Under the pieces are notes generated by a model. That model had not been told where the DNA came from. It did no database searches and saw nothing but the letters and a program-made list of their open reading frames with translations. From NCBI GenBank assembly GCA_035525375.1, contig DATLEI010000074.1:1-5503 (forward strand): DNA of 5,503 bases, read 5' to 3'. Position 1 is the stretch's first letter; the number at the start of each line of letters is the position of its first letter. The DNA is from JALZBN01 sp035525375. Its GTDB lineage: Bacteria; Actinomycetota; Acidimicrobiia; Acidimicrobiales; AC-14. Made by a program: the position numbers and the translations under genes. Below are positions 5,375-5,503 of the stretch, one piece after another.

Positions 5375-5503
5375 ATGGTGGACCATTGGGTGAGGGCCGA
5401 CATCGAGGAGCATGTTCGTGACGAGCACTCGACATTCGCCTGGCTGTTGGAGGCGATGATGGAGTGAAGCGGCTTTCGGATCGAAGACGTCAGCTACACC
5501 GAT
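5375..5503 (+). pseudogene. C-terminal remnant of a methyltransferase, interrupted by TGA (runs off the right edge)
   Basis: From ATG 5375 the frame reads MVDHWVRADIEEHVRDEH, then STFAWLLEAMME, then TGA (5465-5467), and then SGFRIEDVSYTD to the window end. Read across the stop, this resembles the C-terminal part of small-molecule SAM methyltransferases: 'W.r.dl..HvRdEhSTf.WllE.ml..aGF.I....y.d'. The SAM-binding part is missing, because only 68 bases separate this piece from the start of the divergent methyltransferase and that sequence does not read as one. A single C-to-T change would turn an arginine CGA into the TGA. The family call rests on recalled patterns over about 40 residues, so confidence is moderate. 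Alternatives are a chance frame, a sequencing error at the stop, or a different family. Confidence 0.45.

Overview
The window looks like chromosomal DNA from a high-GC actinobacterium. G and C dominate, codons mostly end in G or C, several genes start with GTG, and 4-base start/stop overlaps (ATGA, GTGA) recur. I cannot name the genus from sequence alone. No rRNA, tRNA, CRISPR array or intact mobile element is visible.

Left part, plus strand: the C-terminal half of a LysR-type regulator is cut by the left edge (2-490). After it comes about 370 bases with no convincing gene (491-859). A complete class I SAM-dependent methyltransferase follows (about 860-1675). It ends in a convergent intergenic stretch (1676-1913) that may hold a terminator hairpin.

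Centre, minus strand: a compact three-gene nitrile hydratase operon reads from 3417 down to 1914 in the order beta subunit (nthB), alpha subunit (nthA), small activator/subunit-swapping chaperone. The genes are joined by ATGA and GTGA overlaps. The alpha subunit carries the VCTLCSCY metal-claw motif of the cobalt class. The beta-before-alpha order and the small beta-like accessory protein fit that class. The set should make, assemble and metallate a cytoplasmic enzyme that hydrates nitriles to amides. No amidase, nitrilase or cobalt transporter lies in the window. A TAGAAT -10-like box sits exactly six bases before the GTG of nthB, which suggests a leaderless transcript.

Right part, minus strand: a second, independent pair reads from 5306 to 3667. 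It consists of a class I methyltransferase and, through a GTGA overlap, a small-molecule kinase of the streptomycin 6-phosphotransferase/hydroxyurea-kinase type. Together they look like a two-step modification or resistance cassette of unknown substrate.

Right edge, plus strand: divergent from this pair is a short stretch (5375-5503) resembling the C-terminus of another methyltransferase. It lacks its N-terminal part and is interrupted by an in-frame TGA, so it is probably a decayed gene. The most informative points are the compact coupled nitrile hydratase operon with its probable leaderless start, the coupled methyltransferase-kinase pair, and this remnant. I see no convincing evidence of a wholly undescribed system.
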